A stretch of 64,000 nt of DNA from the NCBI GenBank assembly GCA_026182355.1, contig JAPFBL010001928.1, positions 6,093,501-6,157,500 of the forward strand. Reading direction: 5' to 3'. The first letter of the stretch is position 1. Every line of letters begins with the position of its first letter. Below, one piece after another: positions 1 to 11,504 of this stretch. The notes beneath the pieces are model-generated. The model saw only the letters and a list, made by a program, of their open reading frames with translations. It was not told the DNA's origin and searched no databases. The stretch comes from Hermatobates lingyangjiaoensis. Its lineage: Eukaryota > Arthropoda > Insecta > Hemiptera > Hermatobatidae. Made by a program: the position numbers and the translations under genes.

Positions 1-1227
1 AAAATCATCACTGTACGATCATAAAATGAAGTGTGTACTTCATTTTGAATTTACATGAATGGTATAAATGTGATGATTAATCTCAGTGAATAAAACGAGA
101 TGACAGGAGAGACTAGCTAAAGGAGGGAGTATTCAATCATTCATTCAACAACCACTCCAGTCCAATAAATCTTGCATCTTAAAAAGGGTTTCAAATAAGA
201 CCATATTTTAAACAGATAGGTAGTGGTGAATTCTCGATCTGCCTGATTGAGAAACACTTTGAGAGCTGCATGTCACAAACTCGACATGACCTCTAACATC
301 CATCATTACAGGATCGAAGTTGCTAAATCTCCTGGATGACCGTGATACAGACCTGTGAGGATGAGAGAAGAGATAAATATCTCATAACTCATCTATTTGC
401 CTATCGCCTAATAGATATATAATGGCACACATGACAAAAGTGAAAGCTGGTTAATAAGGGTTAAAAAGTGTGTAATCTGTTACCAAGCAGTAAATATTTT
501 AATTGAAAAAAAAAATAAAGCCATATTTAAAACATATCTTATTCATCAGAAACTGATGAGATGGATGCCTGTTTGAGTCTTCACTCCTTTCTAGTCTATC
601 AATGAATTTTGAAGAATCTTACATGACCTTTTTATCAAGTATGTATACAAGCACTTTTAGTTTATCTTCCGAAAATAAGTAAGCGTGATGAAATTAGTTC
701 AATGGAAGCCCATAACTATTCTGAGAATTCATCCTAGGTTGGTTAAAGAATTACATTAATTTGTCAATCTGGTGGTCACAATCAAAGTCACATGAGTCTG
801 GCTTATATTTTCTTTGTACAGTGTTATTTTAACATGGAAGTATTTGAAGAAGTGGCAAATGATTAATCAATGGTCTTCATGCAATATTGCAAACAACACT
901 TTGTGTTCTGAACAGGTGTGTTGCTTTCAATCTGTCTTACTATTAATAAAGTTAGTCTAAGTAAATAGCTGCTTTGAACAAAAAATATAATTTATATAAT
1001 TTTGATTATACGCATAAAAAAGTTGGATTTTTATTAAAATTAATTTAGGAAACAAAATTAGTTTTCTTTTTAAATTTAAATAAACATAAAATTATGATGT
1101 CTTGGTGACAGACAGCAGCAGTTAACAATAAACTATGACGAATAAGTTAAGTTTGTTAAAAACTAACTATGTGCACAGTATTTTACTTCCATCAAGGAAA
1201 CGGCAACGAAAATATTACTTAAATATA
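1..1227. other. AT-rich sequence without recognisable gene
   Basis: I read both strands and see no convincing open frame, RNA gene or repeat array here. Composition is strongly AT-rich with many stops in all frames. Confidence 0.6.
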
Positions 1228-1364
1228 ACTCATTCTGAGGTAAAATGGATAAACCAACAAAAGTTTCCACACAAATGAAGTTTTATTCAACGCGTTTCGA
1301 ACACTTTGTGTTCATTTGTGTGGAGACTTTTGTTTGTTTATCTATTTTACCTCAGAATGAGTAA
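1228..1364. repeat. F1 foldback (inverted repeat)
   Basis: The left arm begins near 1228 with CATTCTGAGGTAAAATGG and the right arm returns its complement up to about 1364. The centre keeps the 3' half of the F1 hammerhead-like motif. The same arms flank F1 copies near 7.7, 19.8 and 33.9 kb, so this is an interspersed family. The joint lies inside the ribozyme core, so CTGATGA is lost. Confidence 0.85.
1289..1313 (-). ncRNA. Partial F1 hammerhead-like motif
   Basis: On the minus strand the 6-bp hairpin GAACAC/GTGTTC is followed by GAA, palindrome ACGCGT and T. The CTGATGA segment is missing because the inverted arms join there. Predicted inactive. Confidence 0.6.
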
Positions 1365-1885
1365 ATACCACACAATTACGGATTGCACAACTAATGATTC
1401 AAATATAACTGTAAGAAAATGTTATACTAGAACTTAAATGTATAGAAAACCATCAGCAGGTAAGATATATAACGCATCTTAACATCCCCAAGCTTAAAAC
1501 AATCGTCATTTAGATTAATAATAGATTACTAAAACTACATTGTAGTGGAATACAAAAATGAGCTAAAACACCAAAATAAAAATCAGTTAATGACGGATTT
1601 AATTGAAAAATGATAGCTAAAATAATTACCACTAGAAACAAAAAAATAGAAATAGTAATAAGCAAGAAAAAATTATTGCAGATACGAGCTTTAAAGACAT
1701 AACTTGAATTGTAAGATCCTCAAGCATAAAGAAAAAAAAACTTTTTAATAAGAAGATCTAATCTAAGCATTTGAATAAAAGCAAATACTTAGTCCATCCG
1801 TCCTTAAACTTTACAATAAACTATAATTACTACAAATCAAATCAAAGAGAAATTTATAAAAGAAAATGCTTGACTAGTAAACTCT
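1365..1885. other. AT-rich spacer, no gene seen
   Basis: The first bases (about 1365-1400) continue the F1 repeat tail, found again after the 7.8 and 33.9 kb copies. Nothing else is recognisable. Confidence 0.5.
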
Positions 1886-1890
1886 TAAAG

Positions 1891-2612
1891 ATATAAAACA
1901 GCCTTAAAGGCAGCGATATCAAAGATCCGGTCAGTATTAGAGAAACTAAATCTAATAGTGTCAAGAACGTGAATTGTAGACATGAACGTGATCATACAGA
2001 AAACTCGATAAGATAAAACAGCCTTAAAGGCAACGATATCAAAGATCCGGTCAGTATTAGAGAAACTAAATCTAATAGTGTCAAGAACGTGAATTGTAGA
2101 CATGAACGTGATCATACAGAAAACTCGATAATATAAAACAGCCTTAAAGGCAACGATATCAAAGATCCGGTCAGTATTAGAGAAACTAAATCTAATAGTG
2201 TCAAGAACGTGAATTGTAGACATGAACGTGATCATACAGAAAACTCGATAATATAAAACAGCCTTAAAGGCAACGATATCAAAGATCCGGTCAGTATTAG
2301 AGAAACTAAATCTAATAGTGTCAAGAACGTGAATTGTAGACATGAACGTGATCATACAGAAAACTCGATAATATAAAACAGCCTTAAAGGCAACGATATC
2401 AAAGATCCGGTCAGTATTAGAGAAACTAAATCTAATAGTGTCAAGAACGTGAATTGTAGACATGAACGTGATCATACAGAAAACTCGATAATATAAAACA
2501 GCCTTAAAGGCAACGATATCAAAGATCCGGTCAGTATTAGAGAAACTAAATCTAATAGTGTCAAGAACGTGAATTGTAGACATGAACGTGATCATACAGA
2601 AAACCCGATAGC
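1891..2612. repeat. 120-bp tandem satellite, six copies
   Basis: Six consecutive 120-bp units are almost identical. Only a few positions differ: GGCAGCG instead of GGCAACG in the first unit, GATAAGAT instead of GATAATAT at its end, and AAACCC near the last unit's end. Because 120 is divisible by three, the minus strand stays open through the array and reads as six copies of a 40-residue peptide. The open frame starts and stops at the array edges and has no flanking coding signal, so I treat it as an artefact. The near-identity points to recent expansion or ongoing homogenisation. Confidence 0.97.
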
Positions 2613-3374
2613 TTAGTATATAAAAGACATAAAAACTAAGACCAACAATAACTGAATCGTTAAAGATATTTAATCAGAAAATGTTTTATAAGACCATTAA
2701 AACTATTAAACTAGCCACCAGACAGATAATAGTATAAACAGATAATTTATAACAACTGACATATAAACAAAAATTAGAAAAAAGGCTAAGATATAGACAA
2801 CAAGTAGAAGGAAAGAAACGAGACGGTAAAATATTGAAACTGAACAAACATATGTCTATTTGTTCACTGTTAAGTAGCGGTTCGTTAAACTACCTTAAAG
2901 AAAATGATCGTGTTGAAAGGTATATTATGCATGTTGAATGTGTCTTGAGTTGTATACATTCGTTTAATGATTCTCTTAATATTTTTTAACTCTAATATAG
3001 TAAATATTCTAGACTTATCCAAATATTCTCACTTATTCATGGTTAAAGCGATTTATAGATCCCAGAAATGTTTATTTAAGATGAACATTCCAGATAGTCA
3101 TATCTCACACTTCAGTTTTAGAAAAACAAACAAATCTTTCATTTTCTGGGTCGTGTGTAATAATTAATAATTTAAAAAATAACAGTGAATTGATTTAGCA
3201 GGAATTAAACCCAATTATACAAGAATTGTTCAATGATTTTAACTGCGATAATGGGATTCTTGTTTTCACTGCTTATAAAAAGTAATATTGATTACTTATC
3301 TGTTAATGTGTACGTTTATCGATCTTTTAATCCTAAATAAACTTAACAAAAGTAGTCTTATATTTATATATATA
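2613..3374. other. AT-rich spacer, no gene seen
   Basis: A 66-codon open frame near 2967-3167 has no recognisable motif or coding bias. I see no RNA gene or repeat before the (TA)n tract at about 3361-3380. Confidence 0.5.
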
Positions 3375-3428
3375 TATATACTTTAACACAGAGAAAAGAA
3401 CATAGAAAGACACTACAGAACTCACTTC

Positions 3429-3454
3429 GATATTTCGACATCCGTCGTCATCGG
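3429..3454 (-). ncRNA. F2 hammerhead-like ribozyme motif
   Basis: Minus strand reads CCGATGA (U4 replaced by C), unpaired C, stem GAC/GTC with loop GGAT, GAA, palindrome ATAT, C. A 4-bp stem I CTTC/GAAG flanks the core. It lies in the inverted left terminus of PLE1. Confidence 0.7.
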
Positions 3455-3518
3455 GAAGCAGTGCGAAGTACTCCCGTTGAGAAGCAAACTGCTACTCAAT
3501 ATATATATATATAAATAG

Positions 3519-3983
3519 AAATCCATTTTTACCCATATTTCTAACAGCCCCTGTGCTAGCAGAGGGATGAAGCGATGTGAACGCCGTAACTGCCAAACCT
3601 GTCCCCTAATTAACTCCAGTCCTTACTTTACTTCCCCTCTCAGTAACGACTCCTATCCTGTTCCTTCTGATACATCTTGCACTTCCTGTAACTGCGTTTA
3701 CCGTTTGGAGTGTACTCGATGTGATGCTTTTTACGTTGGCTTGGCTTCAACCAAGCTGAGCCTGCGTATGAACAATCACAGGGCGTCCGTTGGTCAGCGC
3801 AGAGACCTACCCATAGCTATCCATGCTAATTCCCATGACCTCCCTTTCAATGATTGTTTCAGGGTACAAATCCTCAAACAAATCCCCGAGTCTAATCCCC
3901 ATGTCACCCTTAGAGCTTCCGAAGAGGCATTCATATGCCTCCTTGGGGCTCGTTCTCCTCCTGGTCTCAACCTGTACCGTTAA
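3519..3983 (+). CDS. PLE C-terminal GIY-YIG endonuclease, partial
   Basis: This is the C-terminal endonuclease domain of a Penelope-like retroelement polyprotein, which in the family nicks target DNA for target-primed reverse transcription. The first ATG is at 3567 (138 codons), but the frame is open back to 3519, just after an in-frame TAG at 3516-3518 next to the AT tract, so the true protein start is missing. Counting from that ATG, C4, C9 and C12 form the CxxxxCxxC cysteine motif typical before PLE nucleases. The GIY half is NCVYRLEC (V44-Y45), the YIG half is FYVG (Y56-G58), the likely catalytic arginine is R67, the metal-binding glutamate is E119 or E120, and GLN near the end gives N135. 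No frameshift is seen inside the domain. The preserved catalytic set suggests recent insertion or recent source activity. Confidence 0.85.
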   Translation, partial: KSIFTHISNSPCASRGMKRCERRNCQTCPLINSSPYFTSPLSNDSYPVPSDTSCTSCNCVYRLECTRCDAFYVGLASTKLSLRMNNHRASVGQRRDLPIAIHANSHDLPFNDCFRVQILKQIPESNPHVTLRASEEAFICLLGARSPPGLNLYR

Positions 3984-3985
3984 TT

Positions 3986-3993
3986 ATTTTTTA

Positions 3994-4027
<34 letters not shown>

Positions 4028-4120
4028 TATTATTATTATTATTATTATTTTATTATTATTATTATTATTTATTTTTTATTATTATTATTTCGTATTTTAT
4101 ATATTTTTTATCTTGTTTTC
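3986..4120. repeat. (ATT)n microsatellite in PLE 3' region
   Basis: A long, slightly interrupted run of ATT/TTATT units follows the stop of the PLE frame. It accounts for low-complexity I/Y-rich open frames overlapping the PLE. Confidence 0.95.
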
Positions 4121-4248
4121 TAAATAAATATTGGAAGGATTTCTATTTTTCCTCTCCTCCGCTGGGGAGCAGCATTGCGGTGGTTCCACGAGTTACTCTG
4201 GAGGCCAGTAGTAGTTTGCTTCTCAACGCGAGTACTTCGCACTTCTTC

Positions 4249-4274
4249 CCGATGACGACGGATGTCGAAATATC
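4249..4274 (+). ncRNA. F2 hammerhead-like ribozyme motif downstream of PLE1
   Basis: Reads CCGATGA, unpaired C, stem GAC/GTC, GAA, palindrome ATAT, C at the expected cleavage position 4274. Stem I is CTTC (4245-4248) with GAAG (4275-4278). It lies about 265 bases after the PLE1 stop on the same strand. The C at position 4 departs from the invariant U of active hammerheads, so activity is doubtful. Confidence 0.75.
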
Positions 4275-4345
4275 GAAGTGAGTTCTGTAGTGTCTTTCTG
4301 TGTTCTTTTCTATGTGTTAAAGTGTATATATATATATATTTCCGG

Positions 4346-5545
4346 TGACCAAAAAAAAGTTTATGTAAAAATTAGCTCAACTAATTTGACTCAATGTTCT
4401 TAATATTCATTAAAATGTAAGGAAAAATGGTGTACCCTGCTGCAATGGTGAAAACCAAAACAAATTAAATCTTATTTTGAATGATTTTCATTATTCTTAC
4501 AATATTACTAACTGCGTCTGAGGTGCTTAATTTTTACTTATATTTATCCTTATTATTATAAAGTAACATTATGAAATATAAAACGAATATACATTTAGTT
4601 TAGTTTTTGCGATGAGTACTTCTGTGACGACAATGGATTTTTATTAAACAGATAATGACCGGGATAGAGATATTTGTTTTAATAGCAAGAAAGTTATGAA
4701 AGCGAAGAGGCGATATAAAATGAAAAGCATCTCTAAAGGAGTTGAGTTATGAAGCAGGGGGGAAGTGGGAGAGAGTTTAAAACTTGGCTCATCTTGTGAA
4801 AAGATTCAATTATTTTCCAGTCAATTGAGTGCAGTTGGAGTGGAAACTTTGCAAACAGTTAGTTGTAAACGGTGCGTTAATAGTGAGGTGCAGCGAGAGA
4901 GCGGGAAGGGCTCTTAATGAGGATATAATGTCGGGTTAGTTAGGAGATGTAGCCCGGGATGAGATGTGGCCCAAAGGGACCAACTTGGAGCAGGCTGCAG
5001 CCCCCACAGTTACTGCAAACCTCCATCTCTGCCTTCTTAAACCCTTTGCTTATTCTTTATCTACTGATTCTTTCATTTGCTGTTTTACATCATCAAACTC
5101 TTCATCGAAACATGTAACTTACTGTTCTAAACACAACCATCTTCAACAAATCCACACCATTTTTGACACCTAATCAGTTATTTACGCTCAAAAACATACT
5201 TCAAAAACAATTTCAAATCATATTTTATTTAAAAGAAGTATTTTATTTGGCATTACACTTTATTTTTTTAGAAATAATGTTATTTATTGTTTGTTTTAAA
5301 TGTTCAAATTTCTTTCAACAAAAAGTGGACTTAGCAGTTAATCGTCACTCATAATTTTTCTAATTTTTAATATTTTTAGATTTAAAATTTTTGCTGCTGT
5401 TTCCACCACCAACGTTTATTTATTCACTTATGGCACCGTTTTTCTTTAGGGCGCACCAATGAAATAACGAATCACTGATTTTAAGAGAGAGTTTAGCCTT
5501 GAAATTTAAAAATAGAAAACGATAGAAAATTAAAAGAAATAGTTT
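4346..5545. other. AT-rich spacer, no gene seen
   Basis: A more GC-balanced patch at about 4730-5050 contains short open frames without recognisable motifs. I cannot assign a gene. Confidence 0.45.
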
Positions 5546-5548
5546 TTT

Positions 5549-6695
5549 TTAGAGAGAGAGGGAGGGAGCGAGGGAGAGGAAGGCATAGTGAGAGGTGGGA
5601 GGAAGAGAGAGAGAGGGAGGGAGGGAGAGGAAGACATAGTGAGAGGTGGGAGGAAGAGAGAGAGAGGGAGTGAGAAGAAGACATAGTGAGAGGTGGGAGG
5701 AAGAGAAAGAGAGGGAGGGAGTGAGAGGAAGACATAGTGAGAGGTGGGAGGAAGAGAGAGAGAGGGAGTGAGAGGAAGACATAGTGAGAGGTGGGAGGAA
5801 GAGAAAGAGAGGGAGGGAGTGAGAGGAAGACATAGTGAGAGGTGGGAGGAAGAGAGAGAGAGGGAGGGAGTGAGAGGAAGACATAGTGAGAGGTGGGAGG
5901 AAGAGAGAGAGAGAGGGAGTGAGAGGAAGACATAGTGGGAGGTGGGAGGAAGAGAGAGAAAGGGAGGGAGTGAGAGGAAGACATAGTGAGAGGTGGGAGG
6001 AAAAGAAAGAGAGGGAGGGAATGAGAGCAAGACATAGTGAGAGGTGGGAGAAAAAGAGAGAGAGGGAGGGAATGAGAGCAAGACATAGTGAGAGGTGGGA
6101 GGAAGAGAAAGAGAGGGAGGGAGTGAGAGGAAGACATAGTGAGAGGTGGGAGGAAGAGAAAGAGAGGGAGGGAGTGAGAGGAAGACATAGTGAGAGGTGA
6201 GAGGAAGACATAGTGAGAGGTGGGAGGAAGAGAAAGAGAGGGAGGGAGTGAGAGGAAGACATAGTGAGAGGTGGGAGGAAGAGAGAGAGAGGGAGGGAGT
6301 GAGAGGAAGACATAGTGAGAGGTGGGAGGAAGAGAGAGAGAGAGAGGGAGTGAGAGGAGACATAGTGAGAGGTGGGAGGAAGAGAGAGAGAGGGAGGGAG
6401 TGAGAGGAAGACATAGTGAGAGGTGGGAGGAAGAGAAAGAGAGGGAGGGAGTGAGAGGAAGACATAGTGAGAGGTGGGAGGAAGAGAGAGTGAGGGAGGG
6501 AGTGAGAGGAAGACATAGTGAGAGGTGGGAGGAAGAGAGAGAGAGGGAGTGAGAGGAAGACATAGTGAGAGGTGGGAGGAAGAGAAAGAGAGGGAGGGAA
6601 TGAGAGGAAGACATAGTGAGAGGTGGGAGGAAGAGAGAGAGAGGGAGGGAATGAGAGGAAGACATAGTGAGAGGTGGGAGAAAAAGAGAGAGATC
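5549..6695. repeat. Purine-strand minisatellite, about 51-bp units
   Basis: Roughly 22 units of about 51 bp share GAAGACATAGTGAGAGGTGG followed by GA/GGGA runs. Some units are shortened by a few bases. The plus strand is almost entirely purine. As 51 is divisible by three, all three minus frames stay open for 300-390 codons of S/L/P-rich repeat and some plus frames for shorter R/E-rich repeat. None resembles a real protein. The strong purine/pyrimidine asymmetry makes triplex (H-DNA) formation possible. Confidence 0.95.
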
Positions 6696-6703
6696 AGTAA
6701 CAA

Positions 6704-7698
6704 ATTATTTAAATCCCCAAAGAAACAAAAAGAGAAACTTGCTTCTTAAAGCTTAAAGAAATTTACCTTCCAATTCAAAATATCAAGTGAGGGTGACGAC
6801 CCAGACATGAAAACCATTGGTGTTTCTAAAATAAATGAAAATGATGCACATTTCTAAAATATACATTTAATCTTTGGTTATCTTGGGGAGCACCTAGCTT
6901 TCTTCCCGGGCTCACCGTTTGATAAGCACTGACCTGTAGTGATGTTTTATAAGCAGAAAAAGAGGACCATTCATTTAATTGGTTCCTCCTACAGTCGGGG
7001 TTGACTCACGTTAACGGTTGATCCTGATTTTTGTGTTTCGCAAGTTTACTAAAATAAAGATTTTTGTAAATCTCTAGAATTTTACATTCTGTCCAACGGA
7101 TGGTGCAGAAGGGTTATGATAACTCACAGACAAAATCTAGGGTTATTAATAAGTTTGAAACCTAAAATGTTTAGGACTAACGTCAATTAAGCTAACCTTT
7201 ATTATTTATAATAAGTATCATTTTTATTATTATCAATATATTTACAGTTGCTGTAAGTTGTAATTTAGAGGAATCACGCCTGTTTATTGTAGTTAACTCT
7301 TATATGAACAGTTTCCAGCGGCGATATAACATTCCGTTATATCCGTTAACAGAACAAGAGAAACAATTTCTAATATATTCATCCCACCCTACCCTCCACA
7401 TCCTCGATGTCTCTTTCTTTCCCTGTGTAGTGTAGCTAATACTGCTTCAGTTTTTCATCTTACTTTCCTTCACATATATTGTATATTGCTTTAATCATAC
7501 AATCCGAACCGTGTATGTACAAACTCATTTCTGGGAGAACTGCGCACAGAAAAATATATTGCATTGAACCATTCATGTCATCCCAGGTTCATTAAAATAA
7601 ACAAGTTTATGAAATGTAGAAAACTTAAAATATAATAATAAATAAATAAACAATGAACTAAATATGATAACTGATGCTGAATATATTAAATTAGAAAT
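6704..7698. other. AT-rich spacer, no gene seen
   Basis: No open frame, RNA gene or array that I can support. Confidence 0.5.
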
Positions 7699-7752
7699 CT
7701 GAGGTAAAATGGATAAACCAACAAAAGTATCCACACAAATGAAGTTTTATTC

Positions 7753-7785
7753 AACGCGTTTCGAACACTTTGTGTTCATCATCAG
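7753..7785 (-). ncRNA. F1 hammerhead-like ribozyme motif
   Basis: Minus strand: CTGATGA, unpaired T, 6-bp stem GAACAC/GTGTTC with loop AAA, GAA, palindrome ACGCGT, then T at the cleavage position. All core bases fit the hammerhead consensus. The palindrome replaces stem III and would pair only between two molecules. Confidence 0.78.
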
Positions 7786-7806
7786 TACCACATCCTTGGT
7801 GTCTTC

Positions 7807-7839
7807 CTGATGATGAACACAAAGTGTTCGAAACGCGTT
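7807..7839 (+). ncRNA. F1 hammerhead-like ribozyme motif
   Basis: Plus-strand partner of the preceding copy: CTGATGA at 7807-7813, unpaired T, GAACAC/GTGTTC, GAA, ACGCGT at 7833-7838, T at 7839. A short stem I can form between TTC before the core and GAA after it. Confidence 0.8.
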
Positions 7840-7926
7840 GAATAAAACTTCATTTGTGTGGAGACTTTTGTTGGTTTATCCATTTTACCTCAGAATGAGT
7901 AAATACCACACTATTACGGATTTCAC

Positions 7927-10900
7927 AACTAATGATTTAAATTAGAAATGCTTATTTTGTAAACATAAGAGTAAGCAGGCGTTAGGTAGGCTATAAAGGT
8001 AGGTATAATACAACTTTCCTAAACTGGTGTTGTATATGTTGTGTACAAAACTACTAAAATATTGAACTAGTAATACAAAAGCTAAATGTCACTATGAACG
8101 ATAATTTTTTAAAACTACTGTCGCACAGAATTAAGTTAAAAGATGTATATTGATAGAAAAATAATCTAAAACTAAATAATAACACAGCACGTTACTATAT
8201 TTCGATTAATCATATTTTAGTTATTGTGTAATAGTCATAATCAATTTTGCAGCAGGACTTGTAGATTATATCAACTTTAATAATTAATTTTACCGATTTT
8301 ATATTTCGTTTAAAATAATGGTATACTTTTAATTAATGTAGAGTATTTGTGTTAAATTTTTAGCTCACCGGAATTTTTAGAACTTTAACTTTATAATAAA
8401 AACGACTATAATGCATACCAATATATAAGAGAATATTTACCATTACATTTTCTATTGATGTATCGACGTACGGGAGAATGTCTTGAGACAAGACTAGTTC
8501 ACTCTAATACAACCTAAACTTAATCTATAGGAAATGTATTTTTATTTATATAATTAGTATACCTGTGTGTTGCATAATAACGTCATATGCACATTTTTGT
8601 ATCACAATTCGCAGTTTTTGCATTATATTCAATCATTTTAACGAGTTATCCATTTTTTTGTAACTTTTTACAGAAATTGATATCGTTCATTAGGTATGAA
8701 TTAGCTCTATATAGGGGCTTTCCAGATCGTTTCTATATTTGAAAGTTATCAAAACGAATGACTTCCGAGAAAACCTCTAAAATTGTACTCCCAACAACTT
8801 TTTTCGTGATATCTAATGGCTAAAAATCTTTAACAAGAAATTATAAAGTGTAAAATTAGCATCTATATTTGTTTACATTTTGACATCTCATGAGTAATTT
8901 GACTTAATAAATGCAATGTATATTTCCATGAAACATGGTTTATGTTCTTCCAGAATGTGATTATGGGTATCTCTAAAACCCTAACAGCAACTTCAAAACA
9001 AACAGCTAAACAAAGAGAGACTGCAAATTTAATGCTAAATGTTTCACAAAGATAACTCTAATTGTAAGACATTTTCACAAATTTGAAAAGGGACAGATTC
9101 AAATCTTAAAAATAAATTAAAACGAATATTAATAATACAAAATTAATGCAATATTGTTACCACTTGTTTGATAGGTATTTAAACCCATGATTATTTGACT
9201 ACGATTAGTCCAACTTTGAATTCACTGGGTGCAAAACAGATGGATGACTGTAAAAGTTATTAAGGAGGTAAGACTGATTTATCTAAAAATATAAATCATA
9301 TAAGTACTTCAAAGATTTTTTTTTATTTAAGATTAAACATAATCGCATTCAACCTGCAGGTACTCTTACTAGGTCATACAAGCATATATTTAATATGCTA
9401 ATGTTTCAATAAAGTACACTCCAAGGCGTCGAACTCTTTTAGCAAACTGAGGCTGCCGAATAATACGCCGCCAACCTCCACCCCGCAGTCTTATGATTAA
9501 ATTTTAAATTTACAATTATTCATCCAATCATTTCAGTAGCCGCCATATTGAATCAATTTCCGTGAACACTCATTACATTGACAAGTGAACATGTTTTCAT
9601 TCCAATCCGCACAACATTGGTATTCTTCAATATGCGATATTGCAATAAAATAACATTATCGAATTGATGTCAATCAAATTTTCAGGATTAATTTTCAAAA
9701 TAAACTTATAAAAATGAAAATGTTTAACTATTTTACCAAAGTTCTCTATTTTAATTTTGATTATTTGCAACATTAAGTGAGAGTATGCAGGATTATGTAT
9801 TCTATTTATGTGACCAACATGGTATGATTATGTACTTTAAAGCACATAAGCCGCCACTCAAGTATTAATATCTTAAATTATATTCTGATATAAAATTCCA
9901 GATTTTTACTACCATATATGTTCTTCTGACTATATTTCACTCCCCTAAGAATGTCACACCTGCGATGTGTCAATCAGAACACACTTTTAGCCTGATTTGT
10001 AACTACACTGATTTGATTTATCTGAATCTTATCTAAATGAGTCAAAATGAGACGTAAATGTTCAAGTAATTTTAACTTAAAATACAATTTTCTGAAATAT
10101 TTTTTGATTTTTTTTTTTACAAAAATGCAAATTTATAACAATCAATAGACTTTAAAAATGGTGTTGCTTTCGAGTGTGACATTGTTTTGATTGTTAAGCT
10201 GTTATATTCTTGTAAAGATTGTTTTCAAACATAGATCCTTATATATTAGATTTTCTTAATATATTTTATTACATGGACTTCATTTAGATTCATTTCTCTT
10301 TCTTCCTTTTTACATCTATTAAAATACCCTTGGTGCTTTTACCGACTGAGATAGATACCATTTTAATTAAACTTCTTCAAAATGATACAGGTAAATACCA
10401 GCAACTATAAAATTGTCTAGTTAAGATCTAAAGTCAGTATAGTGGCTAAACTACCCTTGTTTTTCATTAATCCAGAATTTTAGATTAAGTCAGGTCTTAT
10501 GATTTGTTTCTAAATCTTTTATTCTGTTTACCATCCTTCAAATAACATTTTTTTTTTTCAATGTTTATGCTCCATTTATAACAGGGCACCAAGAGTATTA
10601 ACATGGTAAACAAATGACAGTTTTCTTTGTATTTGTTTTAGAAAAATCTGCCAAAAAAAAAGAGAATATAAAGTTTTGAAAACTGTTATATCTATATCTT
10701 TAATAAAAAAAGGTATTCATTAAAAATAAAATTTTATAATACTATTAACGATTAATGAATGTTTTTGTCTAAAACCATTTCAAATCGACTCACAGTAAGG
10801 TCTGAATGACATTAGTTATATGCCTTTGAAGCTTTATAGATATTATTTTACATGCATCCACTAAAAATATATAGTTTTTAAATATTTTAAATATATATCC

Positions 10901-11504
10901 ATATGAAAAAGAATTTAAAGGTTCAAAAAGTTGCAGATTTTAAAGATTCATAAAAATTGAAATTTATTGCATTAATTTTACTTGAAACAACTGTTTCTAA
11001 TTACCTAAATATGTAAATTCTCTCTGGATTCACCCAGCTTACAGATGTGTTATATTTACAGATGGCTTCCAATCAACAAAATTTTTGGGATATACTATAA
11101 ACTCAAGGAACTTGACAAGTGGCCTAGTGACTCTAGAGGCGAGTGTGAACTGAAATGTACGCTTTACTGACCCAATTCTATCACAGCCAGGAAAAGCATC
11201 TACATCTTGTCAGACCCCAAGTTAACGTTAAACGTGAAATAACTATTTAAAGTAAGTCTTTAATGAATTTAATCTTTCAAGTACCAATAAACTAATTTAA
11301 AAGAATAAGCTGGTGGGATACCTGACTGACTGATAGAAACCATAGACAATGAAATAATGAAATGAATCCAGAAAACGTAAACAATGAAATTCTTTCTGTT
11401 AGCAAACCGTTAGGTGTTCAAGAGTGCGTTAGAAATTTGTTGCTGAATTAGTAAAGGGCACTGTGCAGTACCGCAGAGTTCTCACACTGTTTGGTACAGC
11501 TAAA
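7927..11504. other. AT-rich region without recognisable gene
   Basis: About 3.6 kb of AT-rich DNA with dense stops. I found no exon-like open frame, tRNA or array. A few GC-balanced patches (about 9420-9490 and 11090-11230) have no recognisable coding content. Confidence 0.5.

Larger units (their letters stand above)
3375..4345 (+). mobile_element. 5'-truncated Penelope-like element (PLE1) with inverted F2 termini
   Basis: The order is AT tract, F2 terminal unit inverted, AT tract, GIY-YIG endonuclease frame, (ATT)n tract, F2 terminal unit in sense orientation, AT tract. The two F2 units, about 3381-3499 and 4212-4332, are inverted repeats with ends such as CTTTAACACA and GAGAAGCAAAC. The coding part begins directly at the AT tract, so everything upstream of the endonuclease, including the reverse transcriptase, is missing. 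5' truncation and inverted terminal partial copies are known PLE features. The element cannot move on its own. Confidence 0.85.
7699..7926. repeat. F1 foldback with two ribozyme motifs
   Basis: Inverted arms of about 87 bp (7699-7785 and 7807-7893) meet around a short centre containing CCACATCC. The arms match the 1.2, 19.8 and 33.9 kb copies. The right arm continues into the F1 tail with CACTATTACGG and CACAACTAATGAT. Each arm carries a complete F1 motif, one per strand. Confidence 0.92.

Noticed and set aside
1885..2595. 236-codon minus-strand frame of six 40-residue repeats
   Set aside because: It is the 120-bp satellite read in a frame that happens to lack stops; start and end follow the array edges and there is no coding context.
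1891..2612. CRISPR array
   Set aside because: The 120-bp units are directly adjacent with no unique spacers, and the genome is eukaryotic.
1891..2612. Hammerhead motif inside the 120-bp satellite
   Set aside because: I looked for CTGANGA and GAA plus palindrome on both strands of the unit and did not find the combination.
3823..4281. 152-codon frame rich in Y and L
   Set aside because: It overlaps the PLE1 endonuclease in another frame and then reads the (ATT)n tract.
5493..6703. Several 300-390 codon S/L/P-rich frames and R/E-rich frames
   Set aside because: All are translations of the 51-bp purine minisatellite; several overlapping frames are open at once.
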